NCBI GenBank assembly: GCA_036426205.1
Contig: CM071568.1
Location: 227,238,777 to 227,302,776, forward strand
DNA from: Ascaphus truei
Lineage: Eukaryota > Chordata > Amphibia > Anura > Ascaphidae
Reading direction: 5' to 3'
Length of the DNA stretch: 64,000 nucleotides
Translations under genes and position numbers: made by a program
The notes under the pieces: model-generated
What the model saw: only the letters and a program-made list of their open reading frames with translations
Database searches by the model: none
Told to the model about the DNA's origin: nothing
In this document: positions 48,061 through 58,499 of the stretch, one piece after another
How the letters are laid out: each line of letters opens with the position of its first letter
Position numbering within the stretch: the stretch's first letter is position 1

Positions 48061-48320
48061 TCCGTTTCTAAATTGTGTTACAACTCTGCCCATTTTACCC
48101 TATGAGAATTTTGTAAGACTCACCGTCAGATAAGAAATTTCACTTCAATAAGAATACATTGTAACTATAGATTTGAGTACTGGCGAAAATTCGAGAAAAG
48201 AGATAATATAAAAATGTGAAACCTTCCAAAGATTTGGTTTACCATGAAAACAATACAAATTTAAAAACCTTTCAAAATACTACTTCAACAAGTCTGCTTT
48301 AAAAAGAAGAAAGTGTCAAT

Positions 48321-48607
48321 TACAGCAGGGCCCCGGATATACGGCGGGTTCCGTTCCAGAGGCCCGCCGTATAGTGAAAATCGCCGGAAAGCGGATCCGA
48401 CGATTTTCACTTCTGCGCCTGCGTAAACCGGCATTTTTGCCGTTCTGCGCATGTGCAACCTATGGTACGCGCGCGCAATCTGCGGTCTGCGCATGCGCGC
48501 CGGGCGCACCGGCCCGTTCTGCGCATGCGCGATTTACAAACCAACATGGCGGCCCCCTTCTCGGTGCCGCCGTATCAGCGGATCGCCGAGAAGCGGGCCC
48601 TGCTGTA
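48321..48607. mobile_element. pogo/Tigger-like MITE (CAGCARGGCCCCG family), copy 2
   Basis: The element (48323-48605) begins CAGCAGGGCCCCGG and ends GCGGGCCCTGCTG, flanked by TA. It is opposite in orientation to 35495-35779. It holds two perfect GCGCATGCGC palindromes (48489-48498, 48521-48530) and a CAACATGGCGGC word near 48542. Confidence 0.72.
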
Positions 48608-49190
48608 CTTACATTTAACCTATTAAACATGCTACTATAATTCACTTAGTCCTAGGAGGGACAACACATGTAATTTAATATTATTGGCTGGAAACTGGTT
48701 GAAATCTCTTTTATTATGTCAAGCTCTTTGCCACTTTACCTCAGAGCCATGAGAATTACTGTAAATCTTGTAGCTGTAGCTCGTTTAGGACACATTACAT
48801 ATCATAGCTGTAGAACAGAATAGCCCGATGCAATATAATATTTCAGTACCTGAGGCAAAGGGCATTGACAAGTGAGGTTGCTCAATGTCCTAACTCATCC
48901 TATCACTTCAACGTCCCAAAAGAGAATTTATTTTACAGCAGCGTTATATGGTTTTACAATGAATTGGGAAATGATCTATTTTACTGTATACTTCTATGAA
49001 AATATTAGAGCCTTTTCATCCCATACAATTCTGTTTAACGTCTTGTAACTTTAAATGAAATAGGGAAATTGAATGGCTCAAAATATTGATGGTCAGCAGA
49101 GGTAATGCATGCACTCAAATAAAGTAGAGTAAGGGGTACTTAGCTGCCGGTGCACTGTGTCCAGGGAGTTCCTAAGATCCCAGTAGTAGT
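48608..49190. other. Unassigned AT-rich noncoding DNA
   Basis: Nothing recognised. Confidence 0.45.
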
Positions 49191-49195
49191 CAGTG

Positions 49196-49437
49196 AGCAA
49201 AAAAGGAGCAGGCACACGGTCTTAAGCAAAATGATTTAATGTGCCATGTGTCCGACGTTTCGGCAGTGCGATACTGTCTTTTACAAGGTAAGGGCTGAGT
49301 ACCAAGGTATAAATATGTTTTATTTACACAGTAGTGTATCCCTTACCTTGTAAAAGACAGTATCGCACTGCCGAAACGTCGTACACATGGCACATTAAAT
49401 CATTTTGCTTAAGACCGTGTGCCTGCTCCTTTCTTGC
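49196..49437. repeat. Palindromic pair of PLE-like tails with hammerhead-like motifs
   Basis: Left arm about 49196-49294 and right arm about 49340-49437 are almost perfect reverse complements, separated by about 45 bases. Each arm, read outward, has ACCTTGTAA, CAGT...CACTG, then GAAACGTCG and 'cacattaaatcattttgc'. The GAAACGTCG part and the stem match the hammerhead-type tail; the CUGANGA core is replaced by CUUGUAA. The near-identity of the arms suggests a fairly recent origin. Confidence 0.78.
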
Positions 49438-49439
49438 TT

Positions 49440-49870
49440 TCAAAATATTGATGAACATCTTTTTTGTCCTTCCAAACCTATTTGCAATGGCATTGGTAGG
49501 GAAAGAGGATTTGCAGGCACCTTCTCATGGACGCATCAAAGAGATTTATCCAATTAAAGATGCAGCTCAGCACTATAATTTCTAAGAATTATAGTTGCAC
49601 TATAGAAACCGTAATCAGGAGAGAAGTATATATTTGTAGCAAATATGTGAGACTAATCAATCATAACTACAGTAGACGTTGACGAACGCCTGTTATACTG
49701 TTCTGAGAGGTGAAAATACGAGTGAATATTCACAGGGCTCTTTTTTTTATATACTGTAACTGAAGTACGCCAGAACTGAGCTGCTGTCCATAGTGCTGGA
49801 GTTAATGCATAGCATGGAAAAACTTCATTAAGAATGGTATGAGGCCTCGCCCATTGTGCAACATACGGAG
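49440..49870. other. Unassigned AT-rich noncoding DNA
   Basis: Nothing recognised. Confidence 0.45.
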
Positions 49871-49879
49871 CGAGCTACA

Positions 49880-50210
49880 TAGCTCGCGCTGCAAACAAAG
49901 GGGGCTATGCACTAAGCAGTGATAAGTCGTTTTAAGAGCAGAAAGTGCTTTTAGAACGTGAAGTTCCGCCAAGCGCTATGCACTAAGCCGCGCAAACGGA
50001 CACTTTGCGCTCTAAAACGGGCTTTACCTTGAAAATTTTTCTAAGTCCAACTTTGATCGTACGATCAGCTGTTTGCGCTGAATCCTGCCCTTCTGCGGGA
50101 TTCACTAAGCAACGCAAACTGATCGTATGTTAAAGTTGCGCTGAATAAAGCTCACCAGCTAAAGGCAGGTGATAAAAAAAGCTGGACTTAGAAAAAATTC
50201 TTTGTTTACC
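49880..50210. repeat. Interspersed repeat with nested inverted segments
   Basis: The words 'ctatgcactaag' and 'attcactaagc' recur. 'aatttttctaagtccaac' (about 50035-50052) is inverted at about 50182-50199, and 'cgtacgatcagctgtttgcg' (50058-50077) is roughly inverted at 50115-50133. Foldback-like; family unknown. Confidence 0.5.
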
Positions 50211-50229
50211 TTTTTGCAGGCGCAAAACC

Positions 50230-50375
50230 AATACAACAGGCCGGCGGGTGTCCCCGGCTGACCCCGCAGGGGTCCCCGAGGGAGGCCGGGGGTCGCACGG
50301 GTGTCCCCGGCTGACCCCGCGGACGTCCCGGGTCCCCGCGGGAGTCCGATGGTACCCGCGGGCCTGCGGTACCAA
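50230..50375. repeat. Short GC-rich tandem repeat
   Basis: The unit 'tgtccccggctgaccccg' occurs twice intact, with related 'gtccccg' words around it. The R/G/P-rich frames are by-products. Confidence 0.6.
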
Positions 50376-50399
50376 TGTTGTGCCAACAAAAGTTTATTT

Positions 50400-52130
50400 C
50401 TAAACTAAACATTATTTCTAACTAAATACACCACCCTAACAAATACAGTACAATAATGTGCAAAATAACTATTATCCAGATATGGATAATAGATTATTTG
50501 CCCATTATTAAACACTGCATTAGCATACCTAAATAAAGTCAATAAAAACAGTAGCCAGCTAATCCAATCAATACAAGCAGTAACAACATCAACAATTATT
50601 TAATTAAACCATTAACCAATGAAACCAATTAATTCCTAAACCAACTCAAAATGAATAGTAACACTAACCAATCAAACCAATGAATTACAACAACATTAAT
50701 GAATGTAACATTAAAAGTCAAAGAAATACATTCAAACAATCTCTGAAAGAACCATAAAACGCATTAGCCAACATAATACAACATTAACTACAAACGAACA
50801 CCAATCGCAAACATTTTATTACATTAAGCAGGAAAAATACAAACAATTAAATCCACATAAGAAACTGACATTAAAAAAAACAACAGAAATACCAAGCCAG
50901 AAATGCCCCCAAATATTGTAATAATAATATATTAATCTGAACCCTAAAGTGGTACAGATTAATATATTATTAGTCAATGTGCCTCCCCCAAAAAATCAAA
51001 AATCACATCCAATGAAAAAACCTGTAAAAAGAGACATTTACAAACATTGAATATATTACTTACCATTAGAAGCGGTGGCCCTCCGACTCCCGGGGAAACA
51101 GGAAGCTCACGTACCTTGAAGGCCTCCAACAGCATCCGATGCCATCCGCCATGAAGATCCAGCTCAGGTACCCCAATCTTCTTTTTTCTTTCTTTAATCA
51201 CCTTCTTCTATCTTCATCTGTAACCACGCCGCTATAGGTATGTTTGCTTTAATTGTTTTTTTGTGTTTTGTTTTTTGGCCTCGCGGCATCACGCTACGCG
51301 ATGCTGCAGGCAATTTTCGGTATTATTACAACCCAAGAGATGTGCAAGCTTACTCAAATTTGCTTTGCTTAAGGACTGTGTGACAAATGGCTCCCGTTAT
51401 GTAGTTCTGCCGTTTGCCCAGGCTCTTCGCGACACAGTCTTCTAGGGTTTAATTTGTAGAAAAGGGAGACAAACACGTGTATACACACAAGGGGCACTCA
51501 GCCCTCAACCTTCATCGGTTTATTTCTCCATTAGTGACACTAAACTTATTAAACACCGTCACTTTAAGAACAATTGAAATCAGAAAAATAAACATCTACT
51601 CCTGTCAGGAGTCTAACTCACATGCATAGCCCTATCTGCAATGTTGGCTGGTTAAGCCAGTTATCAACTTTAAATAACACACAGAGAAAACATTGAGTCC
51701 TTAACTGTCAGATGGGAACAGCGTCCCAATAGATCCCCCGATGCTGCAACACATGGGGGTGCCATCTACCCCGAACTGTATCCTGGGGAGCACCAGTTTC
51801 CTCCCAGCCTCCAGGCTCTAAGAGAGAGACTGAAGCAGCCAACCTAACTGCAATATATTCCTGTTCCTCAATTAGGAGAGCAGGTGAGGGAAACCAGAAC
51901 CATTGTAAAGTTTGGTATGGATTTCCTATCCACCAGCCTAAGTGACTGTGAATCTGTGGGGTGGATCACATCCACACTATGTCTCCACTTTATTCTATAA
52001 ATCAGACAGAAAGCTGCCCACTATCCTGGGACTATGTCACAGTCTGCCTATAGTAGATCAGTGCCACCAGATCTCCGGCCTTTGTGGTCATGGGATCCCT
52101 TCTGCAGCGATCACATGGCTGCCACCATTA
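50400..52130. other. Unassigned noncoding DNA with one perfect hairpin
   Basis: An A/C-rich stretch with (AACCAAT)-like words runs 50400-50900. A perfect 18-base inverted repeat at 50922-50939 and 50955-50972 surrounds a 15-base loop. 51450-52120 has LTR-like text ('tcatcggtttatttctcc') but no defined ends. Confidence 0.45.
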
Positions 52131-52423
52131 CTAGGCTGCACTTATAGTGCCGGTAACACGACGTTGCGGCAAAACAAATGTATTGCCGCGGTCGCGTGCG
52201 CTTATAGTAAGCGCGGAGCGACGGGAGCGATGTGACGGCGCGAAATTTTGAAGCCGGTCAAATTTGATTTTTCAGAGGCTGTCGCCACATGTGACAGCCT
52301 CTGAACCAATCAATGGCCAGGTCGCTTGCGACGCTGCTGCAAAACGAAATACAACTTTCGCGCGTGGCGACGGGTGACGTCATCCGTCGCGTTGCCGTCG
52401 CGCACACTATTAGCGCAGCCCTA
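52131..52423. mobile_element. Harbinger-like MITE, copy 2
   Basis: The element (52134-52420) begins GGCTGCACTTATAGTGCC and ends CACTATTAGCGCAGCC, flanked by CTA on both sides. It shares the interior 'ctgtcgccacatgtgac' and TGACGTCA (52375-52382) with 39380-39707, in the same orientation. Confidence 0.75.
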
Positions 52424-52569
52424 GTCTTATGGTAATGGAAGTAAAAGGGTAACCACTTCTGTTTCAATCAGGTAGACTACTCCAACAGATCAGCCACTGG
52501 AAAACAAGCATTTCCCCAGGATGTATCTTGTATATCAAACAGCCTCCGGCATGTCAGAGACCATGATGT
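52424..52569. other. Unassigned noncoding DNA
   Basis: Short spacer between a MITE and a solo LTR. Confidence 0.4.
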
Positions 52570-53101
52570 GCCAATGTCACGGGAGACTCCTGTGGCGGGT
52601 AGGATCTCGGTGGCCGGAACAGCACGAGCATAGTAGGGGGTCACAAGCAGAGATCAGAGGCAGGCGGCAGATAGCGAAGTCAGGTAACAAGCAGGGGTCC
52701 GAGGCAGGCGGCAGGTAGCGAAGTCAGGTAACAAGCAGAGGTCGGCAACGAGGAGACTGGAACAGGACAGGCGGGGCAGGACAGGTCCGGGAGCAGGGAC
52801 TGAGACCGGGGAGCAAGGAACAAACAGGGACAAGCCAGATTACTAGCAAGGGCCTTTACTGTGAACAGACTCAAATACAGGTACAGGTACAGGAACAGAT
52901 CAGGATCAGAGACAGAGGCATGTGCATAGGAGTCTGACTTGAAGCAAAGGAAACAGACAGGAAACCGAACTATAAGACAGAGAAAGGAGCAACAAGAAGA
53001 CAGACAGACAGAGGAACCCAGAGCCAACAGAAGGCAGCAGCACACCCAGTGGACAAAGAAGCTATGGCTAGGCAGGAGGTCTAGGCGACCCTGACAGCCA
53101 A
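52570..53101 (-). mobile_element. Solo LTR with perfect 5-base target duplication
   Basis: The element (52575-53096) starts TGTCACGGGA and ends CGACCCTGACA, so both strands read TGTCA...TGACA. The pentamer GCCAA lies directly on both sides (52570-52574 and 53097-53101). Five-base duplications and TG..CA ends are those of Ty3-like (or ERV-like) LTRs. Strand is set by analogy with TGTCAGGG-starting LTRs. The interior has repeated 'gcggcaggtagcgaagtcag' words. No internal region remains. Confidence 0.75.
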
Positions 53102-54480
53102 GTATGTAATAAGAGGTTATGATCTAAAAGTTAAGTTTACCAGTTATATTATTTTACTTTCATATTTGTTTTTATAATTGTATGCTTAGTTTAAACCTTC
53201 TTTCACATGTTACGATCGTATTTTAGCATTTCCCTGCTTGTTTGGGGGTTTTACCATCATATTTGTAAAAAGCCAAAGCCAAAACAAATAAAGTTTTCAC
53301 CAAACCAAAAAAAAATAAAGTTTTCACCAAACCAAATCCGAACCATGAAAATGTTTACACAGATTTTGACAACCAAAACTAAAACCCCCAAAACATTTTT
53401 AGAACCAAAACACATAATTTTGCATCTAATAACTCTGAGACCCTGAAGCCATTTGAGAATTGCAGCACTGTTACTTGACGAAGATAAAACTATTTGGTTC
53501 CAGACAAAAGTTAGGAGCCCGTAGTCCCAGATCCACAAAAGGGTGCTAAGCTTGAGGATGTCTTTACTCCCCTTCATATGAACGGGGGCTGCGGCATGCT
53601 AAAGCTTAGCACCCTTTGTTGTCCTCGTCCTTAGTGATTTAAACCAGCCTTCTGCTGTGATCAAGGGGGTTTGTTTATTATTGTAAGCTACGTTAAACCT
53701 TATGGGTTTTTAAAACAAGACCTACAGTACCATACTTCATCTGTTACACCGTTTGGAGCCCCCCGTTAAATACACACAAGATTTCCTTTGCCTCCTAACA
53801 TTATCATCACATAATTTAATTTGCTGTCTTGCAAATATAAAAGATTTGTTCTGCTTAAGCACATTCCAGCTGTCAGACAGCAGAGACTCCTTCTTTGTCT
53901 AGAAGGTTTCCCAATGAGAGATATTCAAGAAAGTCAGCATACCGGACAGTTCAAGACAGCTCTATTCTGTCATATACAGTTGATATCAACAGCACAGATA
54001 GTAACCACTGGAGTACTTAGGCAGTGTCAAGAGAAATAAATATGATTTATATCTAGCTTTTATTTTTATAAATGATTTAAAAAAAGAACTATAGTATTTT
54101 TTGATCCAATGTTTCAGATGTTTTACCCAGATTTTTGTCTCGACAACAGTTTTGTCTCAATCATACAGTACCACCAGTTGGACCAATTATTTTCTGGTAA
54201 ATAAGTATTACAAATATATCATCTTTATTACATACATATAATTTTTCCACTTATGTCAGCTACTATCTATAATTTCCTGCATTATTGTTGTCACTTGTTT
54301 ATGAAGTACATTTCCCATCTGGTACATAAGATGTTTTTCACAATTCTTTGCAGAAGAAAATTGAATCCCTAACCTTTAGCATACTTCTTCTATACTGTCT
54401 AACCATAATTCTGATTTATCGTATATCTATTTATTGTTGCTAGTATCTTATCAAAGTATTTAGTTAGTATTTATATAGTA
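53102..54480. other. Unassigned noncoding DNA with a MITE-like hairpin
   Basis: AAAGGGTGCTAAGCTT (53538-53553) is perfectly inverted at 53602-53617. The 'aaaacaaataaagttttcac' segment (about 53281) is tandemly doubled. The rest is AT-rich and unassigned. Confidence 0.45.
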
Positions 54481-54487
54481 TGGTCAC

Positions 54488-55161
54488 TGTCAGGGTTGAC
54501 CGGGCTGCCAGGGAACATACAATCACTATACAGAATGCAAGAATTTAATAAACCGAAGTTTATTTAGCTGGGGCTAATAGCGAACACACAGAATAAAACA
54601 GCCATAGAAATACTTAACCACATACAGGGATATGGGAAAACTCCTAGCTGGCCATGTGGAGGGTGCTGCCAAAGCGAACTTATCCTCACTGTTCCTCCTG
54701 GATCCTCACAAGAAAAGCCATGATTCGGGACAAGACCAGAATGGGGTCAACACGCTAGTCTCAATGACCAAAACTAACTAAACTTACAGGGTCTAGACAC
54801 CGACCACTGCAACAAACAGTAACTGACAAAAATGAGACCCCAATGCCCTGAGCAGTGCAGGTGTATATACTCTTCCCCCACTCAGTGAGACGCTGACCAG
54901 CCTGGGAAAGAAAACAATAGCCGTGATCCAGGAACAGTAGTCTCTCACGGCGGGTAGCCAATTACCCTGGCCGTTGCACACAGCCCAGTCCCAGTGATGA
55001 AATTAACAGGACCATGGTGGTCCAATGGACATACGATGAGATGCCCAAACATGACCATCCCTATTTCCAGCATATTCCACCGGATGCAGGCCCTGGAAAC
55101 ACAGTAGCAAATGGGAACAGAAGTACCACAATACATGTATACAAATAACATTACACTGACA
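54488..55161 (+). mobile_element. Possible LTR (TGTCAGGGTT...ACTGACA)
   Basis: It begins TGTCAGGGTTGACCGG, resembling the reverse strand of the solo LTR at 52.6-53.1 kb, followed by 'gtttatttagctggggct'. A matching end CACTGACA at 55161 is proposed, but no target duplication was found. Confidence 0.35.
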
Positions 55162-55370
55162 ACTGGGAGTTCTTGTCCCATTGAAAGATGGCCTTTGTGT
55201 GCCCAGCCATCAATAGAGGGAGAGGGGAGGGACAAAGAAAGAGATAATGAATTAAATAGAATAGATAGGGATGGGAAAATAGAAAGGGTTCATGGAGGTA
55301 GTATGGGGACAAATGGGAGATGGGCAACCATTGGCAGGGAGACATCCATATTAAATACAGATAATACTAT

Positions 55371-55730
55371 AAGGCCTTGCCCCCACTGCCTGCTACAGCG
55401 TCCGCTGTGGCAGACGCTGCACTCACGAGAGCCCTCCCCGCAATGGCGCCGGGCCCGCTGCGAGGGGGGGCCGCAGCGCTCGCGCGAGAGCTACTCCTGC
55501 TCTCAATAGAATTGAGAGCAGGAACTCGCGTCGAGCGGCTAGGCACGCCCCCCGGCGGTTCAGCCAATGAGGGCGAACCTGCCGGGTGACGTCATGGCCG
55601 CGCCCCCGTCACTCCTCCGCCACGCCCCCCCGGTCTCTGCTCCTGCAGTGAGCTGCAGACCGGGGAATCGCCGGAACGCGCAGCCAAAAGCGCGGGCGCG
55701 CATTACAGCGCCGTGACCGGGGCCTTAGCC
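55371..55730. mobile_element. GC-rich MITE (TAAGGCC ends)
   Basis: It begins TAAGGCCTTGCCCCCAC and ends GTGACCGGGGCCTTA, approximate complements. CpG-rich, with an inner hairpin 'tgctctcaatag...attgagagca', a GGTTCAGCCAATGAGGG segment and TGACGTCA at 55587-55594. Probably Harbinger-like; target duplication unclear. Confidence 0.6.
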
Positions 55731-56755
55731 TAACACTTCTAAAGACTAAATCTAATTGGAATAGAAAGGCAGGAGCAGATAAGATAATAGTACAGACTGG
55801 AAAAACGTAAATGCATGCTTACTAAAGCAAGAAGCCTGACAGATATATGTATGTCTTTATATATATATATATATATATATATAGCGACAAAAGTGTACTC
55901 AGCGCTTCACAAAGAATACAGTACGGAGAATTATAATAATACAATAAACGCAGCCCAAGAGAGCTTACAATCTAAGTGGTATGTTGGGAGACTTACAGAG
56001 AAAGCAGGTGAGGGAATACGTGCAGTAGATGGCAGTGTTTGGCCACAATGGTTGGTAGGAGTGACTGTGGGTGTGGGACAATAGCCATGAGTGCAAACTA
56101 TTGGGATGCTTGATTTGTGAAGTGAGTTTTAAGGTTAGTCAGTATTAAATCAGATAGGTTAACACCATTTGCAAGGGAAGAGGTGGCAGTGAGAGCAGGT
56201 GTGTATATGGATGGGTCCAGGATTAGGAGAGATATCCCCGATAGCAGGAAGGAGTAGATAGAGGATGTGAATAGAGGATTTGTGGGGGTGCTTTTTATTG
56301 AGGGGTAAAGAAGTTGTTGGGAAAGAGGTGTATAAATAATGGTGCAATGTATGGGCACAGACATAGGTGGAGGTTAGGAGAGATGAAGAAATGCGGATAG
56401 AAGGGAAGTGGGGAAGTTGGAGAGAACAGAAAAGTTTACAAAGGAGTGAGGATACAGTCAACAGAAAAAGCAATAGGGAGGGCATAGTGAAATACAGGAG
56501 GAAATACTTCCCAGGTATTGGAGGATAGGAAGAGTAAAAATAATCAGAGCATTTAGAAAGTCAAGTTCTCACAGTTGTAGAGTTGTTGTTGTAGTACAGA
56601 GTCCAGATCTTCTTGTAGTCTTCACCTCCAATTGTAACTCCAGTATTAACTCCACAGACACTTTACACGTGACACTTAAGATGTTACACAGCCATGATCA
56701 GGAGCAGATAAGATAATAGTACAGACTAGAAAAAAACTTAAATGCATGCTTACTA
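55731..56755. other. Noncoding DNA with a reversed L2-like 3' end
   Basis: A (TA)n tract at about 55858-55882 is followed by 'cagcgcttcacaaag' and 'gagcttacaatctaa' (to about 55975), the complement of an L2-type 3' end. The segment 'caggagcagataagataata' occurs twice (about 55771 and 56700), a partial direct repeat. No gene. Confidence 0.45.
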
Positions 56756-57111
56756 AAGCAAGAAGCCTGACAGATAAAATGGGGAGCTTGAACTAATAGC
56801 TACAAGGGAGCAGTATGATGTTATAGACATTATTGAAACATGGGATGAAACACATGAATGGGTAGTTAATTTAGAGGGTTATTCCCTTTTTTGGAAGGAT
56901 CAAGCAAATAGAAGAGTAGGTGGAGTATGTTTCTAGGTTAAATTTATTATAATGGAAGATGTTTATGAAGGGTATGATGAAAATGTAGGGACCTTGTGGA
57001 TAGAAATTAGCAGTGGAAGTAAAATGTAAAAGAAAATGTTTGTAGAGATATGCTATAAACCACCAAATATCTGTGAGACTGAGGAAGCCAAAATACTTTT
57101 GCAAGTGGGTT

Positions 57112-57760
57112 TGTCCTGATACTTGCCAAGGTCTTGGAATGGAGAGGTCAGAATAGTCCAAGTCCGTTAAGCCGTGGTCTGGGGTTGGAGAGGTCAGAAT
57201 CGTGGAAGTCTGTATAGCCATGGTCTAGGTTGGAGAGGTCTGCAGAGTCGAGGGTAAGCCAGGGTCAATATCCAGAGGGGTTCAGAAGTCAAGCCGGGTC
57301 GGTAAACGTAGAATCAAACTGCAGGAAGGAACACAAGACAAGGAGCAAGGCACAACAGACACAGGAGCTCAAGGCTACAACAAGCTATGCTCAGCAAAGC
57401 AGGAAGGGGACTGCAGGGTATTTGTAGCACACGGGAACCAGTAGAAAGGGAGGCAGAGTGGAGGTGCGGCCTCAACGGAGGCAAGGATTGGCTGCAGGAG
57501 ACAAGTTGGCTAGATGAGTACTTGCCACACCGCTGGGGAGCAGTGCATGGCATCAGGTGTGAGCGCCGTGCATGAGAGAAGCGCGGCGCGTCTTAGGGGG
57601 CAGAGTTAAGCTCTTTCGCACTTTAGAAGAGCTGCACGTGCGCGCGCGCTCTGTAAGCTGAGCGGGGGTGCGCGTACGTGCTCGTGCCAGAGTGGAGGTC
57701 TGTGTGATGACAGGTAAGGAGGGAATGTGTCGCAAAGGACATGTTCCCCGATTCCTTACA
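57112..57760. mobile_element. LTR-like insertion in the CR1-like LINE
   Basis: It starts TGTCCTGATACTTGCC and ends CCGATTCCTTACA (TG..CA), and separates endonuclease and RT pieces of the LINE. The interior has repeated 'gttggagaggtcagaat' words and a CpG-rich right part, in the style of the solo LTR at 52.6 kb. No clear target duplication was found, so the ends may be off by a few bases. Confidence 0.45.
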
Positions 57761-58499
57761 TTTAGATACTTGAAGTCAGAAGGAACAGAGACATAATTTC
57801 AGAATTATAAGGAATGCAAGAAAAGTTGTAAAAGGGCAATCAAATTAGCAAAAATTGAAAATGAATAAGGATTACAACTGAAAGTAAGATAAACCCTAAA
57901 AAGTTATTTAAGTTCCTTAATAATCAAAAAATTTGAAAACAAATTATAGGACCTTTTAAGTGTGAGATGGGTAGGTAAATTATTGGAGATAAGGAAAAAG
58001 CAGATATATTAAAAAAAAAATATTTGCCTCTGTATTTACCATGAAAGAATCAATCACAATAGTAGTGCCACAGGAGTAAGCCACACCACTACTGTATATA
58101 AATGAACAATTGGTTCATATGCGGCTTGATAAAGTTAAAGTAAATAAGGCACCAGGCCGTGAGGGAATAGATCCAAGAGTTCTTAAGAAGCTAATTTCAG
58201 TAATAGCCAAACCATTACATTTAATACTCACGTTCTCCATTTCCACAGGCTCAATACCACAGGCTCAATAGATTGGCGTATGTGGTGCCTATATTTTATA
58301 AGGGAGCTCGACCATAACCAGGGAATTACAGACCTGTAAGCCTAACATTAATAGTCGGGAAGCTACTTGAAGGTTTAGTATGGGATAATATTCAGGAATA
58401 CCTAATGGGAAACAAAATTATTAGTAATACAGTTGCATGTATTTATGGAGGATAGGTTGTGTTAAACTAACCATATTAGTTTATTTGAGGAGGTAAGTA

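Noticed and set aside
51270..51445. Possible tRNA-like or gene fragment in the 'gcatcacgctacgcgatgc' region
   Set aside because: No cloverleaf, A/B box pair or coding similarity could be made out.
57112..57760. Target-site duplication for the LTR-like insertion in the LINE
   Set aside because: Neither 4- nor 5-base flanks match at the proposed ends, so the element is called on TG..CA ends and interruption of the LINE only.
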